Positions 8,500-18,496 are shown, counted from the stretch's first letter. The stretch is 64,000 nucleotides of DNA from Oceanospirillum beijerinckii DSM 7166 (GCF_000422425.1 NZ_KE383828.1:224003-288002); one strand, 5' to 3'. Made by a program: numbers and translations. The notes: generated from the sequence alone by a model not told the origin.

Positions 8500-8997
8500 T
8501 TAGCTTTTCAGCATTTTTGGCTTTAGCAGTACCATTAGCTCCATTGAGCCTTCGGCCAGATCCTGCCAATGCTCACCCTCAAAGCTTAACTGGGCATAAG
8601 CGCAGGTGGGCATATTATCGACCGTACTGGTACTCAGGTAGTTGCACAGATCGGTGAGCGCGGGGTTATGTCCGATGATCACCACTTCTTGCATGCTGTT
8701 ATCCCGCTTATGACACCAGGCCAGCAGATCGTCCCTATCAAAGGTGTAGAGATCATCATCCAACTGCCATTCAAACGGGTGCTTAGGCAAGTTTTTACTG
8801 ATCAGATCGATGGTTAGCTGGGTGCGCACTGCCGAGCTGCAAAAGACATTTTCAAACTTACAGCCCGCATTCAATATCGGTTTTGCCATCAGACCGCAGG
8901 ACTTTTGCCCACGTTTATTCAGTGGCCGCTGTTTGTCAGACAGAGAGTCATCGGCCCAGCTGGATTTGGCATGGCGAATAAGATGGAGTTTTTTCAT
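8500..8997 (-). CDS. sixA: Phosphohistidine phosphatase SixA
   Basis: This 165-aa histidine phosphatase superfamily member carries the N-terminal catalytic signature LHLIRHAKSSW (His8), then SSAVRTQLTIDLI and VVIIGHNPALTDL with the second catalytic His. Length and motifs match SixA, which removes phosphate from phosphohistidine on HPt/PTS-type proteins. The gene converges on the preceding membrane enzyme with a 45-bp gap, and its start faces the photolyase gene across a 123-bp divergent promoter region. Confidence 0.9.
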   Translation of the reverse strand: MKKLHLIRHAKSSWADDSLSDKQRPLNKRGQKSCGLMAKPILNAGCKFENVFCSSAVRTQLTIDLISKNLPKHPFEWQLDDDLYTFDRDDLLAWCHKRDNSMQEVVIIGHNPALTDLCNYLSTSTVDNMPTCAYAQLSFEGEHWQDLAEGSMELMVLLKPKMLKS

Positions 8998-9120
8998 AAC
9001 GGTCCCTGATAAATATTTTACTGATCATTGTAAAAGTAATCGACTACATCTTCATAGCTGTAATGAACCAAGCCAGTATCAGATACGTAATTAAGGTATC
9101 GATAACTATCCGGTGAGCCT

Positions 9121-10650
9121 ATGTCCGTACTGCGCTTAATTCTTGGCGATCAGCTTTCTACCAGTCTCTCCAGCCTGAGAGATTATCAACCCGGCGATAC
9201 CCTACTGATGTGTGAGTTAAAGCAGGAAACTCAGTGTGTGCGTCATCATAAGAAGAAGCTGGTCTTTGTACTTTCTGCTATGCGCCATTTCTCCAGGGCG
9301 CTGCAAGACTGGGGGTTTAGCGTCCGCTACTTTACCCTGGATGATGCCCTGACCAGTTTCACCGAAGCGGTACACTGTGCGCTTCAGGAAAACACATACA
9401 GCCGGGTGGTGGTTACTCATCCCGGAGAATGGCGCGTACTTGCTGAGTTAAAAACGTTACAACAGCAACTTACTATGCCTCTGGAAATCCGTGAAGATGA
9501 TCGCTTTCTCTGTACTCAGCAAGCGTTTGCCCATTGGGCTGAGGGTAAAAAACAGCTGCGTATGGAGTTTTTCTACCGGGAGATGCGCAAGCGATATAGC
9601 ATTCTGATGGAGGGTAAGCAACCTGTCGGTGGTCAGTGGAATTACGACAGTCAAAACCGCAAATCGCTGCCGGATGATATTCAACCACCAGAACCCTGCC
9701 AGTTTAAACCCGATACGATTACCCAAGAGGTGATGGCTTTGGTGGATCAACATTTCCCCCATAACTTTGGCTCTACACAGGGCTTTAGTTATGGCATTGA
9801 TCAAACACAGGCTGAAAAAGTATTAAGCACTTTCATTGAACAACGTTTGGGACTGTTTGGTGACTATCAGGATGCGATGAAAACCAACCAACCCTGGTTA
9901 TTTCATTCCCATCTGGGCTTGTATCTGAATATCGGCTTACTGACGCCGTTACAGGTGATACAACAGGCCGAAACCGCTTACAGAAAAGGCGCTATCCCTC
10001 TGAATGCGGCAGAAGGTTTTATCCGCCAGGTACTGGGCTGGCGTGAATATGTGCGCGGGATCTACTGGCTGAAAATGCCCGATTACGCCAAACTCAATAC
10101 TCTGCATGCCACCCGTCATCTGCCCGATTTTTACTGGCATGGTGAAACCAAGATGCACTGCCTGTCCGAGTGTGTAAACAATACCCGTGATAATGCATAT
10201 GCCCATCATATTCAGCGTTTGATGGTACTGGGCAACTTTTCACTACTGGCCGGTATTAATCCCAGTGAGGTGAGTCGCTGGTTTCTGGAAGTTTATGCCG
10301 ATGCCTACGAATAGGTTGAACTGCCCAACGTCAGCGGCATGACGCTGTTTGCCGATGGCGGTATGTTGGCCAGTAAACCTTATGCTGCCGGTGGCAGCTA
10401 TATCAATCGTATGTCCGATTACTGCCGCCACTGCCAATACAATGTGAAAGAGAAAACCGGCGAAAACGCCTGCCCGTTTAACTATCTGTATTGGGATTTT
10501 CTGGATCGTAACCGCTATCTGTTAAAACCCAATCCTCGCCTGGCGCTACCCTATAAGAACCTGGATCGAATGAGTGATCGGCAAAAAGAAGCTTTTCGGG
10601 ATAGTAGCCGGGAGTTCTTAGCCAAACTGGAGCAAAACCTGCCGGTTTAG
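9121..10650 (+). pseudogene. Prokaryotic (6-4)/FeS-BCP type photolyase split by an in-frame TAG
   Basis: Two in-frame pieces (9121-10314 and 10315-10650) together give a 509-codon photolyase-related protein, close to the length of PhrB-type FeS-BCP enzymes, which use FAD, a lumazine and a 4Fe-4S cluster to repair (6-4) lesions. The N-terminal DUF523-like domain begins LRLILGDQLS; the FAD region includes GFIRQVLGWREYVRG. The reading frame is open on both sides of one TAG codon (10312-10314) in the context YADAYE-stop-VELPNV, where family members normally have Trp (TGG to TAG, one substitution). The first cluster cysteine lies before the stop (CLSEC) and the others (DYCRHC, ENACPF) after it, so the truncated product would lack a complete cluster. 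It could also be a sequencing error, a true nonsense allele or amber readthrough. Confidence 0.85.
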
Positions 10651-10669
10651 TCCTGATGTCCGGGAAGTT

Positions 10670-10705
10670 AAAAAAAGCCCTGTTGCAAGCAAGAGCAACA
10701 GGGCT
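10670..10705 (-). terminator. Rho-independent terminator after the binding-protein gene
   Basis: An 11-bp perfect stem AGCCCTGTTGC / GCAACAGGGCT (10676-10686, 10695-10705) is followed on the minus strand by six Ts. It ends the leftward binding-protein transcript and separates it from the convergent photolyase. Confidence 0.9.
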
Positions 10706-10759
10706 GGATTATCAAGACTGATAATCATGAGTGGACTTCAGAATTTGAGCAGTTAGGGA

Positions 10760-12043
10760 TTAGTTACCTGCTACCAGTTTGCACTTAGACTCAGACAGAG
10801 GTCGGAAGGCCTTATCGGCCGGAATCGTGCGCAAAATTTTCAACAGATCCCAGTCATTTTTAGACTCGGATGGTTTCTTCACTTCCGCCAGGTACATATC
10901 ATGGATCATACGACCGTCATCACGGATACGGCCATTGGTAGCGAAGAAGTCGTTGATTGGGGTTTTCTTCATCTCAGCCATCACCGCCTGAGAATCATCA
11001 CTACCTGTGGCTTTAACCGCATTCAGATAATGCATGGTCGAAGAGTAGATCCCTGCATGTACCATGGATGGCATTACACCGGTACGTTTCTGGAAACGTT
11101 GTGACCAGTCACGGGTATCTTTGGTGCGATCCCAGTAGAAGCCTGTGGTCAACTGCAGGCCTTGAGTCGTCTCCAGACCTAAGCTTTTCACGTCATGCAG
11201 GAAGACCAGCAGACCAGCCAGTTTCTGACCTGAGGCCACAACACCAAACTCTTTTGCGGTCTTCAGGGCGTTTACGGTATCGCCGCCAGCGTTAGCCAAG
11301 CCAACAATTTTTGCACCAGAGGCTTGTGCCTGCAGGATAAAGGAGGAGAAATCACTGGTTGCCAGCGGGTGACGTACGCCGCCAACCACCTTACCGCCGT
11401 TGCTTTTCACAACGCTGGAGACATCACCTTCCATCGCATGACCGAAAGCATAATCTGCCGTCAGGAAGAACCAGGTATCCCCACCCTCTTTTACGACCGC
11501 TTCACCGGTGCCATGAGCCAGGGCATAGGTGTCATACACATAGTGCACAGAGTTGGGTGTACAGTATTGGTTGGTGATAGATGAAGATGCGGAACCCGAT
11601 ACGATGGATAGCTTATTCTTGGACTCCACCACCTTGTTTACAGCGATGGTAACGGCTGAAGACACCATACCGGCAACCAGATCGATATTGTCGGTATCTA
11701 TCCACTGGCGCACCTTATTGGCACCAATATCCGGTTTGTTCTGATCATCTGCCGCCACAATAGTGATCTTCTTACCATTAATGGCACCGCCCATATCTTC
11801 AATGGCCATCTTGGCCGCTTCTAAGCCATTGGGACCTGCCAGCGGGCTATAGGTGCCAGACATATCGGCGATATAGCCGATACGGATCTCATTGTCTGAG
11901 ATCCCTTTAGCATGGGCTCCACTGACTGCTATTGCAGACAGTACGGCACCTGCCAGTGTTTTTTTCAACAGCGAGCGTTTGTGATTCTTGGAACTGTTTT
12001 TATCTTGAGAAACGGTGGATTGGCTCATTGTGTGTTTCAGCAT
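10760..12043 (-). CDS. ABC transporter substrate-binding protein, branched-chain amino acid/amide type
   Basis: This 427-aa periplasmic binding protein of the Peripla_BP_6 (LivJ/UrtA-like) family has a long signal region (RSLLKKTLAGAVLSAIAVSG, cleavage after AHA). The mature start KGISDNEIRIGYIADMSGTY, with SPLAGPNGLEAAKMAIED, is typical of the family. No permease or ATPase gene is adjacent, so its transporter partner is elsewhere. It is the last gene of the leftward fatty-acid cluster, which suggests it binds a related carboxylate or amide, but the ligand is not evident. AAGGGAAGC precedes the ATG. A strong terminator follows and a hairpin at 12172-12193 separates it from the acyl-CoA synthetase. 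Confidence 0.88.
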   Translation of the reverse strand: MLKHTMSQSTVSQDKNSSKNHKRSLLKKTLAGAVLSAIAVSGAHAKGISDNEIRIGYIADMSGTYSPLAGPNGLEAAKMAIEDMGGAINGKKITIVAADDQNKPDIGANKVRQWIDTDNIDLVAGMVSSAVTIAVNKVVESKNKLSIVSGSASSSITNQYCTPNSVHYVYDTYALAHGTGEAVVKEGGDTWFFLTADYAFGHAMEGDVSSVVKSNGGKVVGGVRHPLATSDFSSFILQAQASGAKIVGLANAGGDTVNALKTAKEFGVVASGQKLAGLLVFLHDVKSLGLETTQGLQLTTGFYWDRTKDTRDWSQRFQKRTGVMPSMVHAGIYSSTMHYLNAVKATGSDDSQAVMAEMKKTPINDFFATNGRIRDDGRMIHDMYLAEVKKPSESKNDWDLLKILRTIPADKAFRPLSESKCKLVAGN

Positions 12044-12171
12044 AATGCTTCCCTTGTTGTTGTTTTTGTATCAGTTGTATCGGTTGTGTTGCTTTCTGTC
12101 TATGTATGTTTTTCACAGCCATAAAACAGCTATTTCAATAGAGAAAACTCAGGACCGGAAACCCGGCCCCG

Positions 12172-12193
12172 TGGTCTGCCCGGCAGCAGACCA
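12172..12193. other. Intergenic hairpin between synthetase and binding-protein genes
   Basis: TGGTCTGC / GCAGACCA form an 8-bp perfect stem with a 6-nt loop. No T-run follows on the minus strand, so it may be a transcript-stabilising or attenuating structure and not a terminator. Confidence 0.5.
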
Positions 12194-12288
12194 GTCCATC
12201 GAGTTATGATTGTTATAGGCACTCTTGATAGGTACTCTTGTTGAGTACTTTTTGACGTTAAACGTCCAGCGTGCTTGAAAAAAATCGA

Positions 12289-13893
12289 TCAGGCGCTTTC
12301 AGCAAACTGCTCACGCAGATTACGTTTTAGCAGCTTGCCTGCGGTATTCTTGGGTAACTGATCCACAAACAGCACCTTTTTTGGCACCTTAAAGGCCGCC
12401 AGATGCTCTTTCGCGTGGCGGATCAGTCCCTGAGCATCCTGCTCCTGATCCGGTTTAAGCACGACAACGGCGGCAATCGCCTCAATCCATTTATCATCCG
12501 GTACACCAATCACCGCGACTTCGGCAATAGATGGGTGGGTATAAAGCGCTTCTTCCACATCACGACTGGCGACCAGTACACCGCCGGTATTCACCACATC
12601 CTTGATGCGATCCACAATATAGATAAAGCCCTCTTCATCCTGATAACCCAGATCACCAGAGTGGAACCAACCACCGGCAAAAGCCTCTTCCGTTTCTGCT
12701 GGTTTATCCCAGTAACCCACTAACAAATGAGGCGACTGATGCACCAGCTCGCCGTGCTCACCGGGTTTGCATTCCTCCCCGGTAGCGGGATCAACAATAC
12801 GGGTATGTACGGTGGCAACAGGTTTACCACAGGAGCTGGGGCGTGCCTCATGTTCTTCCGGGCGCAGCACTGTCGCTAATGGCGCAATCTCGCTTTGACC
12901 GTAGCAGTTATACAGACCGGATTTTGGCAGACGTTCACCCAATTCATGGACAATCGGCTCCGGCATAATGGACGCACCGTAGTAGATTTTCTCCAGATGT
13001 TGCAGCTCGGCATCAACAAAATCCTGATGACGTAGCAGGGCGATCCAGACCGTCGGTGGCGCAAAGAAAGCATTCAGTTGATGTGCTTTCAGCAAATGTA
13101 AAATGCTGTCCGGTGTTGGGGTATCGATCAGATAGGTAAAACCACCATTCAACAGTGCAGGCATGGTGAAAACATGCATCTGAGCCGAGTGATAGAGAGG
13201 CAAGGCCGCTAAGGTGCGATCATTGCGTTGAATATCCAGATGGTTGATGCAACTGGTGTATTCACTGATAAAGGATCGATGAGTATGCATCGCCCCTTTA
13301 GGGTGGGAAGTTGTACCGGATGTATAGAGAATCTGCACCACATCCGACTCATCCAGTTGCAGATCAGGCTCCCGGCTGTCGCCATCCGCTAAAGCGATGG
13401 TCAGAATATCCTGTGTTTCCTGAGCGGTTTCAGCAAGCGTTGAGTCTGCACCGTGCAAGGTGCCGTGAATACTGATTCCTACCTGTTCATACACGTCATC
13501 CACATGCGTCTTCAGGCTGGGATCTGAAAACAGAGCCCTGGCACCGGACTGATTCAGAATATAGATCAGCTCCTCTTTTACCAGGGCAAAGTTAACGGGT
13601 ACATGGATCAAACCCGCCTTGGCACAGGCCAGCCATAGAATCAGGTAAGCATCGGAGTTTTTGCCGCAGGCTGCCACCCGGTCACCTTTTTCCAGCCCGG
13701 ATGCAATCAGATGGTTCGCGACACGATTAACCGCAAGATCCAGCTGATCATAACGCCATTGGCGCTCGCCATAGTGCAACGCAACTTTATCATTGAACTT
13801 ATTTGCTGCCCGGCGAAAGGCATCACCGATGGTATTGCGGGTTGCCCGTTGGATCGCCCGCTGAGTATTTGCTGCTAAGTTATCCATTAGCAT
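12289..13893 (-). CDS. Acyl-CoA synthetase (AMP-forming, FadD-like)
   Basis: This 534-aa member of the AMP-binding adenylate-forming family carries the P-loop ILYTSGTTSHPKGAMHTH, a later YNCYGQSE-type core motif, the hinge aspartate region GWFHSGDLGYQDEEGFIYIVDR and the C-terminal catalytic lysine motif LPKNTAGKLLKR. It activates a carboxylic acid, probably a medium or long fatty acid given its neighbours, to the CoA thioester. The ATG at 13893 follows AGAGGTG; a GTG two codons upstream is less likely. It lies in the leftward beta-oxidation cluster, downstream of a degenerate BIME. Confidence 0.9.
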   Translation of the reverse strand: MLMDNLAANTQRAIQRATRNTIGDAFRRAANKFNDKVALHYGERQWRYDQLDLAVNRVANHLIASGLEKGDRVAACGKNSDAYLILWLACAKAGLIHVPVNFALVKEELIYILNQSGARALFSDPSLKTHVDDVYEQVGISIHGTLHGADSTLAETAQETQDILTIALADGDSREPDLQLDESDVVQILYTSGTTSHPKGAMHTHRSFISEYTSCINHLDIQRNDRTLAALPLYHSAQMHVFTMPALLNGGFTYLIDTPTPDSILHLLKAHQLNAFFAPPTVWIALLRHQDFVDAELQHLEKIYYGASIMPEPIVHELGERLPKSGLYNCYGQSEIAPLATVLRPEEHEARPSSCGKPVATVHTRIVDPATGEECKPGEHGELVHQSPHLLVGYWDKPAETEEAFAGGWFHSGDLGYQDEEGFIYIVDRIKDVVNTGGVLVASRDVEEALYTHPSIAEVAVIGVPDDKWIEAIAAVVVLKPDQEQDAQGLIRHAKEHLAAFKVPKKVLFVDQLPKNTAGKLLKRNLREQFAESA

Positions 13894-14116
13894 TGTCACA
13901 CACCTCTTACTTGTTACTTCTTGTTTTTATTTTTCATTTAGTAAGGCGTCATGACCCCTTGTCATAGAGTCAGCACCAGTTAATAACGTGTTGAATGTTC
14001 AAACAATGGCCGAAGGGGTCATCTTTTTTGATCCAAACGGCCATCGCTTTTGCGAGATTAAACCATTGTGTTTAATTATCTTGAGTCGCTTAATAACCCT
14101 AAACAGCGGCACTGCT

Positions 14117-14231
14117 GTAGGTTGGAAAAGCCGCAAGGCGCCTTCCGACAATCACCCGGTGTCAAAACCCATATTGGCTGGCGCTTCGCTTATCTAACCT
14201 GCTCAGACATCAAGGACATTGTCGAAAATGG
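14117..14231. repeat. BIME in the junction before the acyl-CoA synthetase gene
   Basis: A good left REP unit (14117-14149) and a diverged right unit (about 14176-14202) are followed by a decayed outer flank. It occupies most of the 360-bp gap 13894-14253. The remainder (13988-14090) has a short stretch reading FFDPNGHRFCEIKP that recalls the end of a VOC/glyoxalase protein but is too short to call. Confidence 0.72.
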
Positions 14232-14253
14232 CATTCGTTTGTATTAAGGGCAA

Positions 14254-16785
14254 TCAGTTGCTTAAGGGTTTGCCTGAAGCTAAAAAGTGCTCTATACGGG
14301 CTTTTGCCTTTAGGTTCTGTATCAGGGTCAAATTGCACTCTCGTTCCCAATCGTAAAAATTCTCGTACCAATCTGGCTTGGCTGCTAGGTTAAGCAAATC
14401 AAGCAAAGCGCTTTCCAGTTCGCCTTGGTAACCCTCAGTTGATACAGGAATATCTTGCGCGATTAGTTCAGGTTGGCTTTGGTTTAACTCACTGGAAGAC
14501 CGGTACGCTTGATAGCTTTGCCAGAGCTGCTCGGCTTGACTAACGGCATCAAACAACAAACGATCACGATTCATGCTGATAGCGTCCGTTTCACGGAAGA
14601 TAGCCAGCTGTTGTGCCTCTAGGGCTGATGCAGTGACCTTAGCCCCCTGAATGAGCCTAAAGCTATGCTCAATCGCCTTATCTGCACCAAAGCGCTGTGC
14701 AGAACGCGCCAACAACTGCTTGCAGCCACCCCAGCCCGGTACGATTCCGACCAGATTTTCCACCAGACCAACCTGAGTTTCTGCGTAGGCTTGAACAGCA
14801 TGGCAATGCAGCACCAGCTCCAGACCGCCACCTAGCGCTTTGCCCGCCACTGCAGCTACGACAGGAACAGGAGCTTGTTCTATAGCCTGGAAAATCTGCT
14901 GACCTCTACGAACAAAACCATCAATTCCATCGCTTTGCTCAGTCAGTTCAAGGAACTCTTTTAGATCTGCCCCTGCGGCAAAGATATTACCGTCGCTATA
15001 GATCACCAGAGCTTTGTTGTATTGAATAGCCAGTTGCAGTGCCTGCTCCAGTTCATTGAGCAAGGTGCTATTCAGAGGGTTAACTCTATCGGTCAGTTGC
15101 AGACACCAGACATTGCTTTCGGTGATTGCGCTGATCTCACTTCTTTTACTGGTGCTCGACTGAGATTCAGAACCGGAGTTTTTGTCGCTATTTGCTGAGG
15201 AGCTATCTGTCTCAGATGGCATAGCTGGAGAAGATGACAAAGACGGCATACGCCATAGAGCACAGCGGGAGAAGCGTTGCACCAGTGCATCATCCGATAG
15301 GTCGCTTAAGTGCAATACGCCTTCAGGTTTCGCGGTTTGTGAAGCCTGATCCAGTTGCGATAACAGCTCAGCAGACTCGATACCATCGGCTTGCAGACGC
15401 TGACAGAAGTGCTCCACGCCAATACGCTGAATCAACTCAAATGGGCCAAAGCGCCAGTTGTAACCCAACTTCATAGCGCTATCGACGGACTGAGTATCTT
15501 CGGCCACTTCAGGCACCAGCTGGCTGGCGTAGTGCAACATCCGCGACAGCACTTTCCAGGCATAAATAGCACCTTTATCCAGATCAGAACTGTTTTGTGA
15601 TTCGGCTCCGTCTTCGCCAGCATCTACACAAGTAGCTTTAGCGGAGACAGAAGCAGAAACAGGGCCACTTACAGAACTTGATACCGTGCAATTTAGCAGG
15701 CCATTAATATCACCGGCTTTCACGGAGCCAACCGCCAGATTGGATTTGATCGGTGCCCGGTATTCCAAGGTATCCAGATCCAGTACCTCACGGATCTTCT
15801 CACCGGCTTCGTTTTTATGCTGACGATAGAATCCCTGCAGCACTCTGCCCTTACGGCCAAAATAACCTTTCTCGACCATACCCTGAATAACAGGCACGGT
15901 TTCGGCGTAATGGGCAAAATCATCAGTGTCAGACAGCAAAGAAGCCAAACTGGCGGTCACTTTAGGCATCAGATCAATACCGCATAGATCCCATAAACCA
16001 AAAATGCCGGTTTTTGGGAAACCGCACAGCTGCATCACCTGATCGGCTTCTTCTACCGTTAAACCCAGTGCAATCGCTTCCTGTAATGCGACCTGCATCC
16101 AGTAAACACCCAGACGGTTAGCGATAAAGCCAGGACGGTCTTTACACTGAATAACGGTTTTACCCATCTTAATATCATTAAAACGAGTGATCCGTTGCTG
16201 TACTTCAGACAGCGTCTGTTCGCCGGATACAATCTCCACCAAGCGCATATAACGGGGTGGATTAAAGAAATGAGTTACGACAAAGTGCTGACAAAACGCT
16301 TCAGATAAGCCCTCAACCAACTTCTCTAATGGGATTGTCGAGGTATTGGATGAAACAATGGCATGGGGGGCTCGAACCGCTTCGATACGTTTATAAAGAT
16401 CCTGCTTAATGGCCAGATCTTCGATAATCACTTCAACAATCCAGTCATAATCCGCCAGTTTAGCGAAATCGTCTTCGGTATTGCCCACCTCGATACGATC
16501 CGCAACCGAGGGATGCATCAAACCACCGGAGGAACCAGCACGGATAAAACGATCAATAGCCCCTTGAGCAATACTATTACGCGCGGTTTTGTTACCTGCC
16601 CCATGACCAGAGTCAACCGGCAGATCATCAGGCAAACGATCCAATAGCAGTACGTGTGCCCCGCTATTAGCAGCCTGTGCCGCAATCCCCGCCCCCATCA
16701 CTCCGGCACCGATTACTGCCACCCTGGTGATATCCTGAGCAGTTTTGTCCTTCTGAACAGCTTTGGCATCTTGAGTAGTCATCAT
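14254..16785 (-). CDS. 3-hydroxyacyl-CoA dehydrogenase / enoyl-CoA hydratase, FadN-like order
   Basis: In this 843-aa bifunctional protein the NAD-binding 3HCDH_N domain comes first (GAGVMGAG at 26-33; TSTIPLEKL; HFFNPPRYMRLVEIV; PGFIANRLG), then 3HCDH C-terminal domains, and the crotonase domain last (FAAGADLKEF and GKALGGGLEL, roughly 590-770). That order is the FadN type, the reverse of classical FadB. A serine-rich linker (SSSPAMPSETDSSSANSDKN region) joins the parts. It catalyses the hydration and dehydrogenation steps of beta-oxidation. The ATG at 16785 has TAGGAG upstream; the frame stays open to 16866, but that extension reads through a BIME and is rejected. It sits with the thiolase upstream. 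Confidence 0.9.
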   Translation of the reverse strand: MMTTQDAKAVQKDKTAQDITRVAVIGAGVMGAGIAAQAANSGAHVLLLDRLPDDLPVDSGHGAGNKTARNSIAQGAIDRFIRAGSSGGLMHPSVADRIEVGNTEDDFAKLADYDWIVEVIIEDLAIKQDLYKRIEAVRAPHAIVSSNTSTIPLEKLVEGLSEAFCQHFVVTHFFNPPRYMRLVEIVSGEQTLSEVQQRITRFNDIKMGKTVIQCKDRPGFIANRLGVYWMQVALQEAIALGLTVEEADQVMQLCGFPKTGIFGLWDLCGIDLMPKVTASLASLLSDTDDFAHYAETVPVIQGMVEKGYFGRKGRVLQGFYRQHKNEAGEKIREVLDLDTLEYRAPIKSNLAVGSVKAGDINGLLNCTVSSSVSGPVSASVSAKATCVDAGEDGAESQNSSDLDKGAIYAWKVLSRMLHYASQLVPEVAEDTQSVDSAMKLGYNWRFGPFELIQRIGVEHFCQRLQADGIESAELLSQLDQASQTAKPEGVLHLSDLSDDALVQRFSRCALWRMPSLSSSPAMPSETDSSSANSDKNSGSESQSSTSKRSEISAITESNVWCLQLTDRVNPLNSTLLNELEQALQLAIQYNKALVIYSDGNIFAAGADLKEFLELTEQSDGIDGFVRRGQQIFQAIEQAPVPVVAAVAGKALGGGLELVLHCHAVQAYAETQVGLVENLVGIVPGWGGCKQLLARSAQRFGADKAIEHSFRLIQGAKVTASALEAQQLAIFRETDAISMNRDRLLFDAVSQAEQLWQSYQAYRSSSELNQSQPELIAQDIPVSTEGYQGELESALLDLLNLAAKPDWYENFYDWERECNLTLIQNLKAKARIEHFLASGKPLSN

Positions 16786-16805
16786 TTTCACTCCTATTCT
16801 TTCTA

Positions 16806-16946
16806 ATACCAAACCAGATAAGTTGTTGTAGGTTGGAAAAGCCGCAAGGCGTCTTCCGACAATCATCCAATTTCTCGGATTCAGTGCCGGATGGCGCTAC
16901 GCTTATCCGACCTACCTGATATGAAGAAACCTCTCGGGAATGGTAT
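16806..16946. repeat. Complete BIME between thiolase and dehydrogenase genes
   Basis: The best direct-orientation full copy: outer end ATACCAAACCAGATAAGTT, left REP unit 16828-16860, right unit 16886-16915, outer end finishing CTCTCGGGAATGGTAT. The outer ends are imperfect inverted repeats of about 19 bp. Confidence 0.85.
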
Positions 16947-16965
16947 AAATTCCTTGTAAACCCTT

Positions 16966-18189
16966 CTAAATCATCCGCTCCAGAATCAGTGCGATACCCT
17001 GACCACCACCAATACACATGGTGACCAGCGCATAACGTCCCTGGATTCGTTCCAGTTCATACAAGGCTTTAAGGGTGATAATGGAACCGGTGGCCCCCAC
17101 AGGATGACCATGGGCTACCGCACCGCCATTTGGATTCACTATGTCAGGATCAAACCCCAAAGTTTGAGAGACCGCCATAGCCTGAGCAGCAAAGGCCTCA
17201 TTGGACTCAATCACATCCATATCCGCGACGTTTAAACCCGCCTGAGCCATCGCTTGCTCAACGGCTGGAATCGGTCCCAAGCCCATCACATCCGGTTTCA
17301 CCCCAGCAAAGGCGTAACTGACAAAACGGGCTTTTGGCGTTAGTCCGCGTTTTTCCGCTTCCTGCTGTGTAGTCAGCACCATGGCTGCAGCGCCATCGTT
17401 AATACCCGAGGCGTTACCGGCCGTGACCACACCTTCTTTCTTAAAGGCGGGTTTTAGTCCTGACAGTGACTCGGTAGAGATATCCCCACGTACATGTTCA
17501 TCCGTACTAAATTCCACCAACTCACGCTTTCTCTTCCCTGCACCCTTTACAGCAACGGGCACAACCTGGGATTGCCACATGCCTTCTTTAATGGCCCGTG
17601 CGGCACGTTGATGGCTTTGATAAGCGTACTCATCGATCTGATCACGGCTAAAACCGTACTGCTGGGCGATATTTTCTGCCGTGATCCCCATATGACCGCT
17701 ATCAAAAGGATCACTCAGAATATCCAGCGTCATATCCAGCACTTGCCCATCCCCCATACGTTGTCCAAAACGCATGTTAGGCAACAGATACGCACCCCGG
17801 CTCATACACTCAGCACCACCGGCCAGCGCGATTCGGCTATTTCCCGCCACCAGCTGTTGCGCCGCAGAGATCAACGATTGCACTGCCGAGCCACATAGAC
17901 GATTTACATTCAGCGCCGCTGAGCTTTCTGGCAGGCCAGCATTTAGCGCTATATGACGGGACAGATATACGTCCTGCGGACAGGTAGTGATGATATGGCC
18001 AAAGACTGCATGATCAATCTCTGCAGCCTCAATCCCAGATCGACGGATAGCTTCTTTAGCTGCAAAGGTGCCCAGCTCGGCAGGGGTAAAGCCTGATAGC
18101 GAACCACCAAAGGCACCAATAGCGGTTCTGGCACCATCAAGGATCACGATATCTTTCAGCTGAATAGCGTTGTTATTATTTTGAGTCAT
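16966..18189 (-). CDS. Acetyl-CoA C-acyltransferase (thiolase, FadA-like)
   Basis: This 407-aa thiolase has the nucleophilic Cys in NRLCGSAVQS, the His in GGAVAHGHPVGATG and the second Cys in TMCIGGGQG, all intact. It cleaves 3-ketoacyl-CoA to acetyl-CoA and a shortened acyl-CoA. The ATG at 18189 (MTQNNNNAIQL) follows AGGAAGCAAT; the 24-residue upstream extension consists of repeated low-complexity CKRL-like residues and is not used. The neighbours are an acyl-CoA dehydrogenase upstream and the FadN-like gene downstream, giving a complete beta-oxidation set. Confidence 0.92.
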   Translation of the reverse strand: MTQNNNNAIQLKDIVILDGARTAIGAFGGSLSGFTPAELGTFAAKEAIRRSGIEAAEIDHAVFGHIITTCPQDVYLSRHIALNAGLPESSAALNVNRLCGSAVQSLISAAQQLVAGNSRIALAGGAECMSRGAYLLPNMRFGQRMGDGQVLDMTLDILSDPFDSGHMGITAENIAQQYGFSRDQIDEYAYQSHQRAARAIKEGMWQSQVVPVAVKGAGKRKRELVEFSTDEHVRGDISTESLSGLKPAFKKEGVVTAGNASGINDGAAAMVLTTQQEAEKRGLTPKARFVSYAFAGVKPDVMGLGPIPAVEQAMAQAGLNVADMDVIESNEAFAAQAMAVSQTLGFDPDIVNPNGGAVAHGHPVGATGSIITLKALYELERIQGRYALVTMCIGGGQGIALILERMI

Positions 18190-18361
18190 ATTGCTTCCTA
18201 AACTTTTTACTGGCGGCCAGTCACAATCCAGCCGTTTACAATACAAGCGTTTACATTCCAATCGCTTACATTCAATAGACCTGAGAATCGGATCACCTCA
18301 GGCCCCTATTCGGTCTAATCGGTCTAAATCACCTATGTACTCAGTGCTATTGGAAGGTGTC

Positions 18362-18496
18362 ATACCAAACCAGATAAGTTGTTGGCCGGAAAAGCCGAAA
18401 GGTGCTTTCCGACAATCATCAGGTCCCTGAGAAAATGTCGGATGGCGCTTCGCTTATCCAACCTACCCTGATATCAAGATACTTATCGGGCATGGT
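18362..18496. repeat. Complete BIME between acyl-CoA dehydrogenase and thiolase genes
   Basis: Outer end ATACCAAACCAGATAAGTT, left REP unit about 18380-18413, right REP unit 18437-18466, outer end ACTTATCGGGCATGGT. It ends 10 bp from the stop codon of the dehydrogenase gene. Confidence 0.85.

Noticed and set aside
13988-14090. Possible VOC/glyoxalase fragment (FFDPNGHRFCEIKP)
   Set aside because: About 20 matching residues only; too short and the frame continues into a BIME.
16786-16866. N-terminal extension of the FadN-like protein
   Set aside because: Encoded by a REP unit; the ATG at 16785 has a good TAGGAG site.
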